Source of the DNA: VBDM01 sp035499735 | GTDB lineage: Bacteria > Pseudomonadota > Gammaproteobacteria > Burkholderiales > SG8-39 | Assembly: GCA_035499735.1 (NCBI GenBank) | Contig: DATJYC010000014.1 | Coordinates: 4,037 to 68,036, forward strand | DNA length: 64,000 bases | Direction of reading: 5' to 3' | Shown: one piece after another, positions 61,141 to 64,000 of the stretch | Layout: the number at the start of each line of letters is the position of its first letter | Position numbering within the stretch: position 1 is the stretch's first letter | The notes under the pieces: generated by a model | Database searches by the model: none | What the model was told of the DNA's origin: nothing | What the model saw: the letters and a program-made list of their open reading frames with translations, nothing else | Position numbers and translations under genes: made by a program

Positions 61141-62177
61141 CTGGGAGCGCGGTCCGGGTCGCGCTCCTGCTGACCGCGGGGCTGTGGTTTGCTGGCGCGC
61201 GCGCGGACGAGTACCGCGCGAGCGCGTACGTCTTCGGCACGATCGTCCAGGTCACGGTGCTCGGCGACGATCCGGCAAGGGAAAGGGCCGCAGTCGCGCA
61301 GGTCCTCGCCGAGTTCGACCGCATGCACCGCGAGCTGCGCGCGTGGGGGTCGGGCAATCTGGTCGCGCTCAACCAGGCGATCGCGCGTGGGGAGACGAAC
61401 ATCCGCACGACCGCGGAGATCGCGGCGCTCATCCGCCAGGCGCAGCAACTGGCGGCGCGGTCAAACGATCTCTTCAATCCCGCCATCGGCAAGCTCGTGG
61501 GGCTCTGGAATTTCCACCGCGACAAGCCGGGTGGGCCAGTACCGGATGCCAGCGGGATCAAGAGATGGGTGGCCGCCCGTCCGCGGATGGAGGATCTGAG
61601 CGTCCGGGACAGCGAAGTGACGAGCACGAACTCCGCTGTGCAACTGGACTTCGGAGGCTATGCGAAAGGCTACGCGCTCGATCGCGCCGCGGAGATCCTT
61701 CGCGCCTCAGGAGTCCACGATGCACTGATCAACGTCGGCGGGAATGCCATGGCGCTCGGCCGCCACGGCGCGCGAGCGTGGCGCGTCGCGCTGGAGTCCC
61801 CGCACGGCGCGGGACTGCTCGCCACGCTCGACCTGAACGACGGCGAGGCCGTCGGCACCTCAGGCGACTACCGGCGCTACTACGAGATCGACGGCAAGCG
61901 CTACTCGCACATCATCGACCCGCGGACGGGATATCCGGTTGAAGGCGTCGAATCCGTCACCGTGCTCGTGTCAGGAGGCGAGGGCGCCGGCGCGCTGTCG
62001 GACGCGGCGTCCAAGCCGATATTCATCGAAGGGCGGAGCGGGTGGAAGGAAGCGGCCGAGCGCATGGGCGTGTCGCGGGCGCTGCTCGTCGATTCGGAGG
62101 GTATCGTCCACATTACCTCTGAGATGAGAAGGCGATTGCGATTCAGTGAAGGGGTGCACGCGGTGGCAGCTGAGTAG
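61137..62177 (+). CDS. apbE: FAD:protein FMN transferase
   Basis: A 346-residue exported protein starting at TTG 61137 (TTGA overlap), GGGAG upstream. Signal LLTAGLWFAGARA, then ApbE motifs: FGTIVQVTVLGDD, FDRMHRELRAWGSGNLVALN, QLDFGGYAKGYALDRAAEIL, NVGGNAMALG, GTSGDYRRYYEIDGKRYSHI and IDPRTGYPVEG. It attaches FMN to Thr in FMN-binding domains; the obvious target is the protein encoded at 59848. Confidence 0.94.
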   Translation: MTGSAVRVALLLTAGLWFAGARADEYRASAYVFGTIVQVTVLGDDPARERAAVAQVLAEFDRMHRELRAWGSGNLVALNQAIARGETNIRTTAEIAALIRQAQQLAARSNDLFNPAIGKLVGLWNFHRDKPGGPVPDASGIKRWVAARPRMEDLSVRDSEVTSTNSAVQLDFGGYAKGYALDRAAEILRASGVHDALINVGGNAMALGRHGARAWRVALESPHGAGLLATLDLNDGEAVGTSGDYRRYYEIDGKRYSHIIDPRTGYPVEGVESVTVLVSGGEGAGALSDAASKPIFIEGRSGWKEAAERMGVSRALLVDSEGIVHITSEMRRRLRFSEGVHAVAAE

Positions 62178-62497
62178 GGTCGACCCGCATCGCGAAGCAC
62201 GTTCACGTAAGGTATCGCGATTACCTAGTCGCGAGTCCACACGCCGCTGCAGAGGGTTAGACCACACCCGTCTGGTGGGTCTTCAACGTTGATCTGGAAA
62301 CCCTACAGCATTTTCCGGGATCACCCTGACGTCTTCCATCGTGTTTGCCCGGTATTGCGAACAAGAGACCTGATGTAGATTTCGTGGGCGAGTTGAAGCG
62401 TGATCGATGCAATGATGAAGTCACGCAAGGCTCGCTAAAGTCAGAATCCGGTCGGGTTCGGCAGGCTGGGAAATATTCCTGGCTTGGGGGAAAGACA
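62178..62497. other. Intergenic stretch
   Basis: No gene was found. A short hairpin (GACCACACC/GGTGGGTC, one bulge) at 62260-62281 lies 83 bases after apbE but lacks a T-run, so it is a poor terminator. The right part is A+T-richer and probably holds the promoter of the RHS gene. Confidence 0.45.
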
Positions 62498-64000
62498 ATG
62501 AAGACATTTGTCCGGGGGCTGTTTCTCGCGCTCATCGGATTTGCCTGCTTGCTTTCGTCGGGATGGCCTGGGCTCGCGTTCGCGCTTTCGCCTATCCTAG
62601 ACCCGCCGCCGCATTGGGTCCTGATTCAGCAAGACCGCTGCCTCGAAACCACCAGCCCGCCCGGCGAGATCCCGATTTGCCAGCCGAGCTACTCCAGCGC
62701 GCTCGAGGCGTGCGTCTCCGCGTCGACGCGGTTTCCGCTGGTCACGAACGTCAACGCGCCCATATCCGGGACTCCGCCCAACCAACTCGCCATATGCATC
62801 ATCGGGTTCGGCAACCCTCAGGACGGTTGCTTTGCCACTCCCCCGCGGTTTCTGGGTTGCAACGAAAACATCGGAGCCATCAACTCTACTCAGACGAAAT
62901 GCCCAGAGAACAGCAGACGTATTTCGGACACGTTCTGTGAGTGCAACCCCGGTTCGGTCGAGGCCGACGGTCAGTGTAGCGGCGGACCCAACAATGGCGA
63001 CCCCTGCCCCAAATGCGGCAATCCGGCCAATCCCGCGAACGGCAACAAGTTCGAGCGGCAACTCGTCTATCGCGGATTGAACGGCTTCGAGCTGAGCCTC
63101 GCGTTCAACACTCTCGATGACTACGACACGCGATTCGGCCGCAGGTGGCGCGATTCCTATGACCGGCGCATCGGCGCGAGCGGGTCGGCGAAAGGGCCCG
63201 GCAAGGCCGCGTTTCGGCCAGACGGCAAGGTCTTCCAGTTCAATCTTGTGGGCGGAGCATGGGTCCCCGACACCAGCAGCAACTACCGCCTGACCGCCAC
63301 GCCGAGTGGCTGGACGCTCTACGTGCCCGATGGCGATGAAACGGAGACCTACAACCTCGCAGGCCTGCTGCTGTCGATCCGCTCAAGGGCCGGTCTCACT
63401 CAGACCGTGACTTACAGCGATGGCTCAACCGGTCCAAACGGCGGGTTCATCCTCACCGACGGCGGCCAGCCGACGCAGATAGCGATGCCGCTGGGTGCGC
63501 CGATCCGAGTGACCGACAACTTCGGGCGCACGCTCTCGTTCGGCTACAACGCGGCACTGCGCGTCGTCGCGGTGACGGATCCTTCGGGAGGGCTTTACCG
63601 CTTTACGTATGGCACCACCAACAACAACCTCGCAACGATCACTTTCCCAGACGGTACGGTAAAGACATTCGTCTACAACGAACCCGAGAACACCAGGGGC
63701 GCGAACCTGGTCAACGCCCTGACGGGCATCATCGACGAGAACAACAGCCGCTTCGCGACATTCCAATACGACGGGCAGGAGAACGTCGTGTCGACGGAGC
63801 ACTCGGGGGCGGAGCGGTATCAGCTCTCCTACGCGAACCTTGTAACCACGGTCACGGACCCGTTGAATACCCCACGCTCTTATGGATTTCAGCTGACGTT
63901 CAACACGTTCAAGAATGTCGGTATTTCCGGGCTGGCGTGTCCTGCCTGTGGCCCAATGTCGCAGATTTTCGACGCCAACGGCAATGTCGCATCCCGCACC
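62498..64000 (+). CDS. Secreted RHS/YD-repeat protein, 5' part
   Basis: Open from ATG 62498 (GGGGGAAAG upstream) to the window edge, 501 residues so far. A signal peptide ends GLAFA. A Cys-rich region (about 30-190) leads to CGNPANPANGNKFERQLVYR, the NP.N..tGN.y module that opens RHS/YD proteins. Then come early RHS strands (RFGRRWRDSYDRRIG, FRPDGKVFQFNLVG) and YD-like repeats (VTDPSGGLYRFTYG, FATFQYDGQENVVSTEHSGA, FDANGNVASRT). Such proteins can be polymorphic toxins or surface proteins. The C-terminus, which would decide, is outside the window. Confidence 0.85.
   Translation, partial: MKTFVRGLFLALIGFACLLSSGWPGLAFALSPILDPPPHWVLIQQDRCLETTSPPGEIPICQPSYSSALEACVSASTRFPLVTNVNAPISGTPPNQLAICIIGFGNPQDGCFATPPRFLGCNENIGAINSTQTKCPENSRRISDTFCECNPGSVEADGQCSGGPNNGDPCPKCGNPANPANGNKFERQLVYRGLNGFELSLAFNTLDDYDTRFGRRWRDSYDRRIGASGSAKGPGKAAFRPDGKVFQFNLVGGAWVPDTSSNYRLTATPSGWTLYVPDGDETETYNLAGLLLSIRSRAGLTQTVTYSDGSTGPNGGFILTDGGQPTQIAMPLGAPIRVTDNFGRTLSFGYNAALRVVAVTDPSGGLYRFTYGTTNNNLATITFPDGTVKTFVYNEPENTRGANLVNALTGIIDENNSRFATFQYDGQENVVSTEHSGAERYQLSYANLVTTVTDPLNTPRSYGFQLTFNTFKNVGISGLACPACGPMSQIFDANGNVASRT

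Noticed and set aside
62260..62281. Terminator after apbE
   Set aside because: The stem has a bulge and no T-run follows on either strand.

Overview
This is a GC-rich chromosomal window from a Gram-negative bacterium, almost certainly a betaproteobacterium (Burkholderiales or Nitrosomonadales-like). The main support is gene order: ndk-rlmN-pilW-rodZ-ispG-hisS-yfgM-bamB-der-hfq-hflX-hflK-hflC-DUF2065-hisZ-purA, and rpsF-priB-rpsR-rplI-dnaB with priB between the ribosomal genes. No insertion sequence, phage, integrase or CRISPR array was seen. The species cannot be named from the sequence alone.

Region 1 (1-9.4 kb) is accessory. It holds the 3' end of a beta-propeller protein, a MASE4 sensor domain with no output domain, and a large lipoprotein (eight DUF7151 repeats, each with an EF-hand-like loop, then eight PQQ-type propeller blades). 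It also holds a Tat-exported aldo/keto reductase, an NTP/NDP-carrier-like MFS protein, a frameshifted remnant of an NAD(P)-binding Tat protein, and a DUF4038/GH140-type lipoprotein.

Region 2 (9.5-17.6 kb) is the most unusual part. Eight genes lie head to tail with overlaps or gaps of 4-23 bases: a periplasmic solute-binding protein, an MlaE permease, a protein that looks like an MlaF ATPase stripped of Walker A, signature and catalytic Glu, an MlaD/MCE protein, a TPR lipoprotein, an orphan EutA-like reactivase with a His-rich N-terminus, and three cupin proteins. The four cupin domains share one HQHFN motif. HNH, DUF6352, AlkA-like glycosylase, accA and tilS genes follow, then a TctD/TctE-type two-component pair that overlaps the end of tilS on the opposite strand.

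Region 3 (24.6-39.7 kb) is a dense housekeeping run covering nucleotide metabolism, RNA methylation, isoprenoid and tRNA charging, outer-membrane assembly, ribosome GTPases, Hfq, the HflKC protease regulators, HisZ and PurA. Region 4 (39.8-46.3 kb) sits only 11 bases after purA. It encodes an adenylate-forming ligase, an amidohydrolase, a complete NMT1/SsuA-type ABC importer and an SDR, which together look like uptake and breakdown of one organic acid.

Region 5 (46.3-55.9 kb) has tRNA-Leu(CAG), rnr, rlmB, an AI-2E-type transporter, a MetE-like protein, three small genes and the rpsF-dnaB cluster. Region 6 (55.9-62.2 kb) is an iron locus: two Fur-box-like dyads, HemP, FTR1 permease, bacterioferritin and its ferredoxin, then a porin followed by an FMN-binding protein, a PepSY membrane protein and ApbE, consistent with a flavinylated periplasmic electron carrier. 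The window ends inside a secreted RHS/YD-repeat gene.
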